Below are positions 1 to 13,048 of a stretch of 64,000 nucleotides of DNA, piece after piece. The stretch lies in contig CM072899.1 of the NCBI GenBank assembly GCA_037013685.1, positions 12,504,479 through 12,568,478 on the forward strand, written 5' to 3'. The notes under the pieces were generated by a model. The model did no database searches. It was not told where the DNA came from and saw only the letters and a program-made list of their open reading frames with translations. The position numbers and the translations under genes were made by a program. Origin of the DNA: Acridotheres tristis. Taxonomy: Eukaryota > Chordata > Aves > Passeriformes > Sturnidae. Position 1 is the stretch's first letter. The number at the start of each line of letters is the position of its first letter.

Positions 1-3000
1 ACGAGTCTCTTACAAGACTGAAAGGAATAGGTTTTATTTCTATTTGCTTGGCTGAGTAAGGAAATATGGAAGCTTTTGTGTTCCCACAGAAACTGACTGA
101 AAAGATACATGAAAAAGCAATGCAGGTGACACTGAGAACCTTTATATTTGCTAGTGGTATCAGGAGCTTTTATTCTTGTCCTCTTCAGGTTTCAGAGGTA
201 TCTTCTTAGTAGGTTAATTTGTTCAGAGGGTCAGCCATATTGTCCCTCTCTGTCCCATATGGCCTGTGAGCCCTTCTACACCATTTGGTGTAAAACTTAA
301 TGTGATGGTGGTGTAGCAGTGGCAATGGTGTGTTTGCCATGTGTGTAAGCACTGCAGCCTGGGATACAGTCCAGGAGAAGTCACTGTGTGCTGTATCTAA
401 GTCATAGGAATCCTTTGGTTAAAGGAAAGGCTTTTCTGCCTTGCAAACTTCTTTTGGTACAATGAACACTAAATTACCATTACCTGTGATGTGGACTGAC
501 TTGTACTTGGGACACCATATACATTTGTTTTCTCTGAGCTTCTTCCAACAAAATAGTTAAGTAGACAGGCATTACTTAAATGCTTTGCTGAAAGAGGTAA
601 TGGCCTTTGATAGATTTACTGATCTATGTTGTTTATAATATGGTAAAGTTCATTAAAACAAAAAATATTTTTTACTGACTAATTCAGCGTTTTAAATAAA
701 GCATCCACTATTGTTTACTGTGAGCTTTTTTTGGTCATTATTTCTTGTGTTACACCAGGGTGAAGTTGTCAGTGATACCAAGGAAATAGTTCCCTCACAA
801 TGGCATGGTCAACAGTGTAGGCAAAATACCAACAACCTCTAAGCTGTGGATTAATTATACATTTCAGAGCCAGTTTAAAAATAAAATAGACTCTAGTGTT
901 TCCTCCAGTTCTTTCCCATGCTGGAAAAGTAATTGAGGAAGAAGATGGGTATGAAAATAGTGGGAAGAATATTGTAGGTGTGAATTGTAGCTGAAGAAAC
1001 AATGATCTCAAGTTGAGAGCAGTAGTTCACTCAAGTAAAGACATAGGGCTGGTTTCACAGTGGCAGCATGAGGTCCATGATCCTGTGTGGTGCAGGTGGT
1101 GAGCTGTACACTAAGAATGGGAAACTGGGGAGTAAAATCCTTCAGAATCAAGATCCTGAAAGGACATAGGAATAGTAGTATTAAACAGTCAGCAAGTTAA
1201 TGGATATTCAAACTGCTTCCTTCATGTGTAGAAATGAAGATCTGTGGCAGGTGTCTGCCACCTTGTTTTTAAGGAAACTTATGAGATAGTAACACAGATG
1301 TCAAGTTCTACAGCTGTTATAATTCATACAGTGCATAGTAGGCAGTTGCAGTGAATTGTTTGACATAAATGGCTACATCAGGGGAAGAACCTGTATGAGT
1401 TGTTCACTTGATCTGATTGGGTGCTGAAGCCAAGATAGCTGAGCACTGCAACAGAGAGAGCTAAGTGTCTGTTGATATTTGCATTGTGTGAGCATTAACT
1501 TTATTTAGATGGACGGAAAATTCGTGTTATGAAAAGCCCAATGAGAAGACTTGAAGTCATGTAGGTTTTCATAGAGATGGTGAAAGATAATAGGTTGGCT
1601 TTGATGTCTTTCCTGTAACAGGACTAAAACCTTACTGGCTAAAATAACTAGCTTAATGTTGACAGTGAAGTAGAGCCACAGCTGAGTATAACAAACACAA
1701 CTTTGGAGCTGACTTACTCATGGCTATGTTTTTTTAACTTCTATTGCTATTATTACAGACTGTAATACAGGATCATTTCAAGAGTCGCAAAAAATAATAA
1801 AGAATAAAGTGATTAGCACAGAATTGCAACATTGTGTTCATCTCCCTGTCCTCTCTTTGCAGTCAGTTCACTCAGTTTAAACGTCTCTGTATCATGCTGA
1901 TAAAAGAAAACCTGGAACATACACCAACATAAACCTCAGAGTAAGATAAGGAAGGGCCAGATGCTGCACATTTACCAAAGAAACTCCTCTGCACTTCTCT
2001 TTTCCTTACTTAAGTTTATCAGAAGGAGGTGATTTCCATCTTGAGCAGCTCTTTTGAGCTCCATGGTTAGAGATCACATTTAAATCTCTCACTGGGGATT
2101 TTCATGTCAGAATGATATCATGTTTCTGTCATTTTTAGATAGTGGTAGCAGTGACTTCCAGAATTTTGGGCAATGTTTAGATGCCAGTAGGGAGAAAGGA
2201 GCTTCTCAATTTCTGTTTTAAACTGAATAAATCAAACCTGTTTGAGATATAATTTAGACTTGAAGTTATTGAGCAGTGAAATCTTTTTGCTGTAAGCTCC
2301 TCCTGCATACCACAGAAAGCATCAGGTTAATTCGGGGTTTGAAGAGATTTTTAGTCAGGTGTCCAGCAAACAGACTATTATAAGGGGAAGGTATTTATAG
2401 TGACAGCTGTCATTCCGGGGAAGAAACTCAGAACCTGTGGAGATAAGAATATACTACACTGGAGGAAAGACCAGAACATAGGAGATTATGTGTTAGATGT
2501 GGTACTTAAAATAGAAAAGGAATGGAGCAAAATCCTATCCTGAGTATAGGATTGGAGAAGGAAAGAGGAGGAGTCTGCAACTTGGAAAGAGGGATAGTCA
2601 GGGTAGAGAAAGCAGAGAGCTGTAAAAGAATTGTGAGAGAGAGTGGAAATGAATAAAATATAGAAATGGAGGAAAGCTAGTGAGTGTAAAAGCAGAGAGA
2701 TGGAAGTACAAAGTGGAGGAAAAAATCTATAGAGCACTGCAGGTTTATCAGTTCAGCCTTTGAAAGTGCTGACCCTGAGACGATAAGAAGATGTGGGTGG
2801 GGAGCGAATTTGGCTGGGACTTGGTAAGGAGAAGCACAAATATCTGAAGGGATAGGGCAGTTCAGAGGCAGGCCAAAAGTGAATGCAAAGAAAACACTAG
2901 CACAGATCTTGGCACAGAAATTAGTATTAATTCTACTTTTGCTTTATCTTCTGATTACCATTAACTCCACTGTTCTTCTCATCTCTGTGCCACCCTTTCC

Positions 3001-6000
3001 TTAAAACCTTGGTGCAGGTAAGAGGATTTCCTGTGCATCACTGTTTGGTGCTTGTAAGTAAGAGAGAGCAGGTCAGTATGCTGCTCTGTGTGTCTGTGGA
3101 AATAATGTGTTATGTTGCTGTGTAGAGTGGGAAACAGCTTCGTTTCACAAAGCATTCCATCAAAGGAGGATTACATTTGTTCAGTCATCCACACACAATT
3201 AGAAGATGTGAGGAGTAAGGCTTCTGTGGTTTTTTGGTACTTATGATACAGTGTTGAGTTATATGCTTGTATGCTATATTTTACCACACTAAGAGCAGTC
3301 AGTTTTATAAATAAGGAAGTTCTGAATTCAAGAAGAATAACAATCTTGAGGGTTTGAGATTTCAGCTGCTTTATCTGTCTCCCTTCCTGCTCCCTTAAAA
3401 GCACCCACTTTGTTTGTGCCAGCAGGATAAACTTCTAGACTTAAATATGCAAATGGAAGTCTTCAAATGATTGTTTAAAAAAAAAAATGGTACATATGCA
3501 GAAGTAGTGGTACACAGTGTTGCTATGATGACATTTGAGGTGACTATGAAGAACTGCCAGTCAATCAAAAGAAAAGCAGTTACCTGATTAGTGGAGGATA
3601 TTGGGCTGTAGGCAGAACTGAAGAGGATGCTGGTTTTGTCTGCTCTTGTCTCTGATATGCCTCTCCACTGTTCCACTGAGAGAGCACAGTTTCCTGCATG
3701 CTTTAAGCAAACATCTAAACCATTATGATGGTTTCTTTATTTCCTCCCTGCCACACAAAACAAATTTGGCTGAAGATCTTCAGTGCTAAAAATAAAAAGT
3801 GAAATCTAAACTAACATTTTGTACTTGAAATAGTTTGAGGGATGTGTTTAGTGCACAGTTGCCTGAAGATTGAAGATAATTTATTGCAATGAGGCTTCTT
3901 CCTATTCCCTCCTTTTTTATTTCCTTTCTAGTTTTGCAACAGCATCTAACTGAGTTGCAGATGTGGTCACCTGTGAGGAAGGCTGATCTAATTTATGAGA
4001 AACCTGACATAAAAAAGTGTTAAATATGCTGAAAGTCAATTTTAGACATGTAAGTGGTTTCCGTGCTAGTTTTACTGCACCCATGTTTGTGGGGGAAAAG
4101 ATGTCTGTCATGCCAAATGAGGATTGCACACTTTTCAGACAGTATTTGGAAAACAGTGTCTTTTTGTGCAGACTGGCACACTTCAGTTATCCCATTCAGG
4201 GTGTGTGAATCTCAACAGGATAAAATTATCTATGAGAGGAAAGAAATTTTATCCTGGCTTTAAATTGATGAATAATTGCATAAATTTCATTATTATTTGC
4301 TACCATATAAAGCACCTCTGTACCTCTCCTGGAATCTGCCTGGTGTTAATTTCTGTATCTACTGATAATTGTTTGCCTAAGCAATGATGTCACCTATAAC
4401 AGAAACTTTTATTAGAAGTGGGTCACACAGGCCTTTTTTCATCCTTGTTGAAACAAAGTTATGTACTACTGTCTTTGAATCAAATGTGCTTAAATACTGT
4501 AATCTCTTGGTATGTCCAGTATGATTTTAAATCATAAGGTATCATATGCATTTAAAAAAACACATGATTTTCTGTTAGTTCAATATACTCCTATGCACAA
4601 TTTAAGCTTCCTTGGAGGAAGATGGTTACTTTGTTATTGACAACATGTTTTTATAAGTGATTACTTTGTGTCCTCACAGCACTGTATACTCTGTGTATTC
4701 ACAGGGAGTGGAATAATTGTACCTGTTGTGATAGCAGTCAGGAGTCAGTTCCTTCCCGTGCCATAGACTCTGAGCAGGGGAGTCCAGCTGGGATCCCTGC
4801 TGTCCTTGGCTGCTCTCCTCCCTTTGCCTCTCCAGAGTCCCGTGTCTTCTAACCTGCAGCAGCTTAAAGATCGTGGATGCTTCATCCCTGACCCATCTCC
4901 TCCCCCTTTGTCTTTGAACAGAATTCCATATTCCTTTTCTGCTTTCCAACAGATGGTGAATCCCAGTGTGCCACTCGCTCCTTTTAGATCTCTTCCTCTG
5001 TTTTCTTACAGTGGGTTCAAGCTCTTCTGTTTCAGAGTTTGTCTCAGCCCTTCTCTTTTACTGCCTGACTCTACTCAGACTTGCCTTTAGTCTGCCTCTG
5101 TGGGGGGGCTGTTGTGCTGCTGTCCAGCACTGACCTTTCCTGGGCCAGGATGGCCCTGATACCTGGCATCAGAAATAGTCAGAAGCAATTCTGTAAGTCT
5201 GTTCTTGCAGTTCTTTCTTGAGAGCACTGTAAGAATGGGGAAACTTTATTTCACATTGATAGCAACAATGTAAGGAGCATTAAAAATATCCTTCCATGAT
5301 TCACCATTTCTGATTCAGAAGACAGGAGCTTATAAATGGTAGCAACTATTCATCCTGGCCATGGATTTTTGTTTGTAAGAGTTGGGTTTGATGTCTTCCT
5401 GCTTATTCTATGGGCGGAGCTTTAAGTGGTTTAGCTTGTTATTGGTTTTGGTTTTGAACAAACCATTGGAACTGTTGTTGATTAGTCACAAGACTAATTT
5501 CTCTTGGAACAGCAAGGTTTATATTGGCAAACAAATGGAGATGCTATCAGAAATTCATTGTGTGGTATTTGCGTAACTGGATAGCAGTCAATTCCATCTG
5601 CAGTTTCAAAACACATCAGAATTGTTGTATTCCTAATGTATATACTGAACTCAAAAACAAATTCAGAGTGACCAGATAGACAATTTTGAAGAATTAAAAA
5701 AGGTATTATTCTAAAGCCATATGCTGAGTTAGCATGGTTTAATCACCATAACTTCTACCCACAGTGTGTGATGCAAGATTAGCCATGTCACACTAGAATT
5801 TGTGCCAATTCCAGCCAATATACAACAAACATGGTTTGTTGATATATTGGTTCTTAGGCCTGTGATAAATGGCCATATTTCTTTCTAGGGTCAGTGGGTA
5901 CTCTGCATGCAGTAGTGTGGCAACAATCATGAATGTGCTGGAGCTACAGCTGTGAGTTGTTTATAAATTAGTTACAAAGGAGAGTGATGCTGGCTGGCCT

Positions 6001-9000
6001 TTAGACTTCAGCATTCCAAGATCCCAATAGCTGGGGACTCAGGCAGACAAACCTGTGCATGTTTTGTGAGCTATTACTGCTCGTGCTACCTGGGGAGTGC
6101 TGTACTGCTTAGGAGTTTGCACTCACTTCATTAACTCAGTTCAGTAGCTTTCAGGGATTTTACATCTGAAGTCATCTATGATTTAAGTACACAGCCATTA
6201 AACCTAGTTTACAGAGGTGCTTCCAAGTTAATTACATGGCAGTTATAGAAAATACACTTTAGATTCTCTGTTTCTTGGTGCAAGAATATTGAGGCCCTTA
6301 TAGAGCACTTAGCTGAGGCATTCCTGAAAATACCTCCACAGACTTTGACATCTGCAAGACTTTTCACCTGTGATTTTTGTTGTAAAGGGTAGGTATTCTA
6401 CTTAGTAAAGCTCAGTTATTCACTTAATATCTTGAATTTTTCTGATAATGAAATTAGTGTGGTATTTCCCATGTGGAAGGGTTTTGTATAATTTCATCTT
6501 ATCTTTTCAAAGAATGGATTTTTTTTTTTTAATACTTCATACAGTGATCTGTTACTGTTGTAGGGTTTTGTTTTATATATTTTTGTAAGTGCTTTGTAAC
6601 AAGTTTGTTTTTGCTCCGGGTGTGGTTTGTTATTTATAGTAGAAATATTCTGTATGTGCTATAAACCCTCCATGCTAGCTATTTTGGACATACAAACAAT
6701 AGTGAGCTAGAAGCAGCATGTGATAAAGCAGATAGATCCAATTGTGATTCTCTTAGGCTAAGTTGGATGTTCTGTTATAGAGCAGATTTCCTGTCTTTAA
6801 TCATAGACTGGGTGTTACCTTGTACTCCTGCTGTCATTTACTGTTCTTTTCTTTGTTCAGCAGCAGATGAACTTGACCCCTGTTCAGTTTAACTCAAATC
6901 AAACTCTGCCCATTTCTTTGTCTTTGTTTCTCCCACTCCACCAGTGGCTGCTCCTTGAGAACATGTGATGTGAAATTCCTGTTTCCTCTGACTTTGTTTC
7001 AGAAACCTGTAATGGTTAACTGAGTGATGCTCTTGTCCAGATGAATTTGATGCCACTCAGTCTGAGAAACCAACAATTTTGAACTATACTTTGGTATTTT
7101 ATTGATGCTACACTGTTACATGTTAGCAATTTTATTTTCAATTATCTAGTGCAAATGAAGGGCTTCACACATGGGTTTGAACTGCTGTTGTGTTTGGTTT
7201 TACTGGTTGTGATGCTTGCAGGAGAACTTGGTGTTATCACAACCTGTTACAAAGATACATTTTTAAAGTGACTTTTCATTTTCCCCAAATTTTTGTGATG
7301 GTCTGTTGTCTAATCTGCTAGTGCTTATACTGTAAAATCTCACTGCTCTTGTAAGTTGATTATAAAAGTGTCCAGTTTGATAGTGCTTAGGTATTATTAT
7401 TTAAAACTGTGAATTAAATAAAAAAACCCAAAAAAGTAAGTAGATGAACTAACACATTTGGAAAAGGTTTCAAAAGTATATCCAAAGACAGTTGGGAAAT
7501 CCTCTGTACTGGAGGTTTTATTGTAACATCTCCCTCTCCATTTCCAGTCCCTCTGCAGTCCCACAGGTTCTAATTGATTTTGTCAAGCTGTTCTTCTGAC
7601 AAAAAGCTAAACAAAATCCTTTCAAGGACCAGGAGAGAAGGAAAACCTCCTGGAATGTTCTGAACTTCTGAAACAGCTTATAAACACTCCTGGAACTGAT
7701 GGGAAAAGAAAATGAAGTTTGAGTTCTTCTTGATTGGAAGAAGCATTTTGACTGGGTTTGTTGGTTTCTCTGTGAGGACTCCCGTTCATTCAAACACAGA
7801 GGTGCTTTCACAACCAGATTTGGTCAAATCTCTGAACATAAAGTCAAATTTCTAATCATAAGAGCAAGATTCTTCTTGAAAGCTAATGCTGTGATTAGAG
7901 TGTACACAGCAGTTAAAAATCACGGCTATCTTTTAAAATCTGACACAGATGCTTAATAACAACAATATAATGGTGTCTTCTCTTTATTGCAGTCAGGAAA
8001 CAAATTTTGTTATTACAGTAGCATCAGAAAATAAGGTCTCAGTTTTGCTGGATATTACATAAGCGTAATAATAAACTATTCTTTCTCTAAAGAATTTACA
8101 ATCTAAGCATGTGTAAGAACATACTGTAACATTTCTGTAATAAATTAAATTTTAAAGTAAATTCGGATCTGTTGAAGCTCTTAAGTTTCATTCATGATGA
8201 CAGATCTTCGTAATTCCTGGATTCTGTTACATGTGTTGAAATGGCATATCCCATTCTAATGGAAGATGAATATAATATGATATGTATAAATACAGTCTGC
8301 ATATTTAGTGTATATAATATGATCCTAACATGATTTGAGGTAATGTTCTCTAGGATATGTGAAATGCACACTTAAAAATATTTATTACTTTGTTTTTGAT
8401 GCAAGAATTGTACACAGGCTGTGTCTGTCTCTTTCTAGATTGTTGTTACTTGTAAAGCTTTCCAGAGAGAGTTAAATTTAGCATTCTTAAAACACTCATA
8501 ACACACGAGTAAACAGTTTCAATCTATTTCTGTGTCAGCAGGCTCCCATTTGAATTTGCAAAACTTAGTTCTTTTCCAAGCCCTGTTTTCAGTTGTTCAC
8601 AACCTTAATTATCCTCAGAAATAGCAGTCATAAGTTTCAACAATCCCTGTGTCCTCCCAGACCCTTCCAGTCCAAAGCAGAGCAAAGGTCACGAAATGAG
8701 GGCAGTTGTACCAATGTGAGAAGATGAGGTTGCATGTCCTGTGTGCAGGGACACTGGCAGGAGCTGGGAGAGAGCTGCAGTGCTTCCTCAGGCATTATCT
8801 TAGAGTTACCCACATCTTTATCTCTGGGGGAATACATGAGAAACTACAAATTCTGTAGTTTGTGCTATGGGAGATGAGATGGGCAAATTTGGATGTCTTG
8901 CAGGGAATTTTCTACCAGTGAGCATCTCTTCCAGCCCTTGGAAGGAGCCAGGTCAAACCTCACAGAACTCAAGATGTTGTGTGTTGCCCTTTGTGCAATA

Positions 9001-12000
9001 AAAATCCTGGTTGCAGCAGTAGGATACTGCCCTGGAAGAAGGTTTTTTATGTATTTATTTTCCTATTTGTAATATCTGTAATTTTTAAGAACTGTGGAGA
9101 AGAAAGCAACATTGAATCTGCTGAGGTACCTTTGCTTGCATTTTGCTGTGATTTTTGACACAGCAACTGGTCTGAATAAAGACTTGTCATGTGCTGCTGG
9201 TTACAGACATTTGACAGGCTTCAGCCTTGTGCCACCACAGTGAATACTAAGGCAGGAACCTTTCTGGGACATAGTGTTGTCAGATTTATTTGTTTTCATT
9301 AAAAAAAAAGAAAGAAAAAAAAAGAATAGCTGGTGTTCATTCTCTCTGTTCTTGAAAACTGTAGTTACAGCAATATTTAATTCCCTTTACTCAGAGCTTT
9401 GTGGATTTTTTGGCTGTTTATTTGATCCTGTGTTTATGGTGCAGTCTTGTTTCATTTCATGTTTTGTTGGACTGGGCAGAACTGCTGTAACTGCACAGGG
9501 ACCAAAGGAGCAGCTTTCATATATTGACATGTTTAGGGTTTGTCAGTTCTGATTTCTGGACCTCATTCTTTTGATGAAGTTTCTGATCTAGATAGGGTAT
9601 CTTAGATTTCTTTCCTTGCTACTTGTGTGGCTGTCTACAGTATAAGTAAGTTCAAGCTGCACTTTCTTTCAGGTGGATGCCCTTGATGTTGCTGTCAACA
9701 AAGTGCAGAGTAGCTTGGAGGTGATTCATGTGCAAGTGCAGGGAAAAACAGATAGAATGTTTTCTTCCCTCAGACCTTAGAAAGGTTTTGCAATCCCATT
9801 AATTTGTGTTGATTGATACAGGCAGGGGGCCAGACTATTTTAAATGTTATTTATTAGATTGATGAGAGAAAGCCTGACATAAAGCTGAAATCTGTGATCT
9901 CTGCCTTTAGGCTTCTTAAATTCTGATGGCTGCTGAGGCAGGTGGTTATAGGTGGCCTAAGGAGTAGTGCAAGTGCAAATATAAAGAAGCATAGCAAGTT
10001 AAAGGAAGTGGAATATGGAAATCCAGATGTTACCAAGAAATCTGATTGAAAAATGCCTGCCTACCTCACTTCATCTTTGGTGCAATTAAATAGCTGTGGA
10101 TATCGTAACACTTGAAAAAAATTGTGCTCCTCTATTTGATCCTGGGTCAGGTGTTACCAAATTCTGATAGCAGAGGATTGGGGTTTCCTGTATGGGGTAA
10201 AAGATTATTTCAGATATAACTTTGATCTGAATTAAGAAAGAGAGACTAAAGAACACTTATAAAATATTGCAAGCTTATATATAGAATTTATATGTATTTC
10301 TTTGGAAAAATTCACTATATTCTGCTGGAAGGGTCTGAAAAGAAGGTGGCTAGGTTGAGTTTTACCTCACTTTTAGGCAGAGGAGACAGGCCAGACAGTA
10401 GAATTCACCAAGAGTGATGTACTTCAGTAATTTTTAAAGTATTGGCCTAAAATGTCTGTTTTCTGAAAGATCTTTCAGTCAGTATTTTCTGTCTGCAGAG
10501 GTGTCGTGGCTCCTCTTCTCAAAGGAACTGGTTGCTCACTGGTATCAGTTTCACCTTTTATCTTCTTCCTCCGAGCTCAGCAGAAATTTTTCTTCTGAAG
10601 AAACATTGCACCAGCTCACTAAGGACTTGGTTTTTTTAAAGATGAAATTTGAATTGCTGTAATCTTGCTACCCAAATTTAAATTTATCTTGCCAGTCTTG
10701 CCCACTGGAAGAATGCAGAATTCTGCTGATAGCAAAACCAGGTCTGTATTTGTAGATCTGAGCAAGTTACAAAAGATTGAACAGGATAGGGGCAGATCAA
10801 GAGTGAGGTGTAATTCTTCCTTTTTTTCTAGTTGTATTGACCTATTAGGGATAAAATCAAAGTTTGCACTTGTCCTTACATGCAAAATTGTCCTTCATTT
10901 TTACCATTATGCCTCTGTTAATTTAAGAACTCCTCAACACATCCCATAACTTCTCAAATACTTTAAAAAAAATCTGTAAAATAAATATTTAAAAGTTCTG
11001 CCCAATATCTACCAGCTGTTTTGTTTGCTGAGACATCTATTTTTGGACATAGTTGTCTGCCCTTGAGTTTAAAGCCCATTGCTGCTGTTTAAGAATTGCA
11101 CAGGTGGGAGATGGAATGTTTCAGTTACTGAGGCTCAAAGTTCCCAAACACCTACCTGTTATTTTAGAAACCTCTTAGTGATATCTTTACCTTCAGCATA
11201 CTGGTGCTGTTCACTTATTGGCTGTTTGTAGAACACTTTTGTCTGTTTAAAATATTATTGTGAACCAGAGTATGAGAGAAAACCCATGACAGGGATAGAC
11301 ACAACAGTACAGACCAGCTCCTGACACTTGCAGTGCACTGCATGACAGGAAGCGAGAGCAAACTGTGTGGCTGCATGGGGAGGAGTTCCTGCTGAAAACT
11401 CAAGGACAGATATAGGGACTCCTTTGTAGCAAAGACTTCCCACTGTCACGCTGAAAATTAAGAAACCTCCCAAAATCTGAGTACGATACAAAATAACTCA
11501 TGGTGTGGTGCTGCTTATTTGTGCATCATCAGGTAAGCGTGAATCAGGATTGTGTAACTTTTTATTGTTTGTGTGTAAGTGGGAATTGCACAGATACTCC
11601 TTCCAAGCATGCTAGGATTTAAGATTGGGTATTGATTAAACCAAAACGTTGCTTGGCAGGAATGTTTCTTTATGTAAGGAAAGAAATTTGCTAAAGGTTG
11701 AGGTAACATACTCTGCTATTCCCAATGGGATGGGGGACGGTTTATTTTTCTTTCTGTATTGTTTGTTGCTGCAGGGTGATGGGTTTAGGTCTTTGCTTCT
11801 TCTTATCTGTCATGCCCATGTAAACATCTCTGCCTCAGTCTCCTAGCCTGAAAATGTGAATTTTAGCTGAATCTAGGGCTTAAAGGGGAATATTTGTAGC
11901 AATATGCATTGTTGTCTCCATTGTCAAAGTGAAAGCTGTAACACATCCTGCTTACAGTATTTACACTGCAGAATGATTCTGCTCTGCAGCATGTGCATGT

Positions 12001-12689
12001 GGTGTCACCTGCAAAACTGAGTGCTGTTATGGACACTGCATTTTGGAGAGATGTGGACAGAAAAGTAGCAAGGATGATAATAACTGTAGAAAATACAGCC
12101 TTTGAGGAAAGTTTAAAAGATTCAGTGCATCTTGTGTATAGAAAAACAAGACAATGTAAGTTGTGAGTATAGGTTTATCTCTGAGTGTGTGTGAACAATT
12201 GCAAAGTGGGCACTTGTTCTGTGTATTTGCCAAATGTAGCACAGGAGTAAATGGGCTTTTTTCATAGCAAGGGAGATTCAGGTTAGATATTTTGGGGATA
12301 AATGCTTCCTGAATGTCATGTTCATCAAGAGCAGAACAAAGTATAGAATTAAAATCTGTCATTTCAAACTGCTGTATACAAACTTTTCCTTTCTTACATG
12401 TTGCAGTGGTTAGCATTTAGTACTTGGTTGTTCTTAATGATTAGTGTTGAGCTTTGATTTTGGACTGTTATTATGTGAATAAGAGTAGCCCATTAGGGAC
12501 ACCAGTGAACAGATGTGATCTCAGATTTTGCAGCTCCAGCCCCAGTTTACAGCATCCTTTCTTGGAAAACTAGGGAGCATCCTCTCATTTAGGAATCCAA
12601 GTTATTTCAAAAATATTTGTGTATATGCTGACTAAAACTGTGCTTTGAAGTTCTTAGAAATATGTGATCAAGGTGAGGGGCTGTAGTGT
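1..12689. other. Non-coding stretch, upstream intron or 5' flank of ARHGEF3
   Basis: No open frame here has a recognisable protein family, and the frames present are short and low in complexity. The stretch is AT-rich with poly-A/T runs (for example 6519-6530 and 9301-9326). A purine-rich + strand runs from about 2455 to 2740, and a short imperfect hairpin sits at 5813-5852. The downstream exon at 21030 begins at a splice acceptor, so an exon of the same transcript must lie upstream, either here or left of the window. I therefore read this as probable intron of the long ARHGEF3 isoform, though part could be flanking DNA. Confidence 0.55.
5813..5852. repeat. Imperfect inverted repeat (short hairpin)
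   Basis: The left arm CCAATATACAACAAAC (5815-5830) and the right arm GTTTGTTGATATATTGG (5834-5850) are complementary over 16 pairs with one bulged base. They are separated by only three bases (ATG). The pairing extends outward by a G-T wobble and one A-T pair. At about 40 nt it is much shorter than a normal pre-miRNA hairpin. No family is recognised. Confidence 0.6.
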
Positions 12690-13048
12690 GAGGCAAATCA
12701 GAGATATGGAAACCTTATGGCCCTACAACACCTGATAGGAAGGTGTAGCCAGGTGGGGATCAGTCTCTTCTCCCAGGTGTAACAAGTGACAGGACAAGAG
12801 GAAGCAGCCTCAAGTTGTACCTGGGAAGGTTTAGATTGGATATTAAGGAAAATTTCTTCACTAAAGGCACTGTCAAGCACTGGAATGGGCTGCCTAATGC
12901 AGTGGTGGAATCACCATCCCTGGAGGTGTTTAAAAGCCATGCAGTTGTGGCACTGAGGGACATGAGTTAGGTGTAGCTTGGCAGTGCAGGGTTAATGGTC
13001 GGACTTGGTATCTTAGAGTGATTTTCCAACCTAAGGGATTCTGTGACT
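12690..13048 (+). mobile_element. CR1 LINE fragment, 3' end, 5'-truncated
   Basis: This is the 3' end of a chicken-repeat-1 (CR1) non-LTR retrotransposon. The + strand decodes the end of ORF2 (reverse transcriptase protein), with VTSDRTRG, then GRFRLDI, then NFFT, KHWNGLP and VVESPSLEVFK, ending ALRDMS at a stop (12968-12970). The short 3' UTR with TTTTCCAACCTAAGGGATTC follows, ending in the degenerate ATTCTRTGA-type tail. Relative to the usual CR1 sequence there is an insertion just before VTSDRTRG (around 12776-12781) that breaks the frame, so it is a dead copy. Its sense matches ARHGEF3. CR1 copies are usually 5'-truncated, as here. The 5' boundary is approximate. Confidence 0.9.

Noticed and set aside
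9673..9720. Possible exon VDALDVAVNKVQSSLE after a CTTTCTTTCAG acceptor
   Set aside because: The acceptor looks good and the 16 codons are open, but the following GTGATT is a poor donor. The frame runs only to a stop near 9780, the peptide matches nothing I recognise, and it has no link to ARHGEF3 or NET1.
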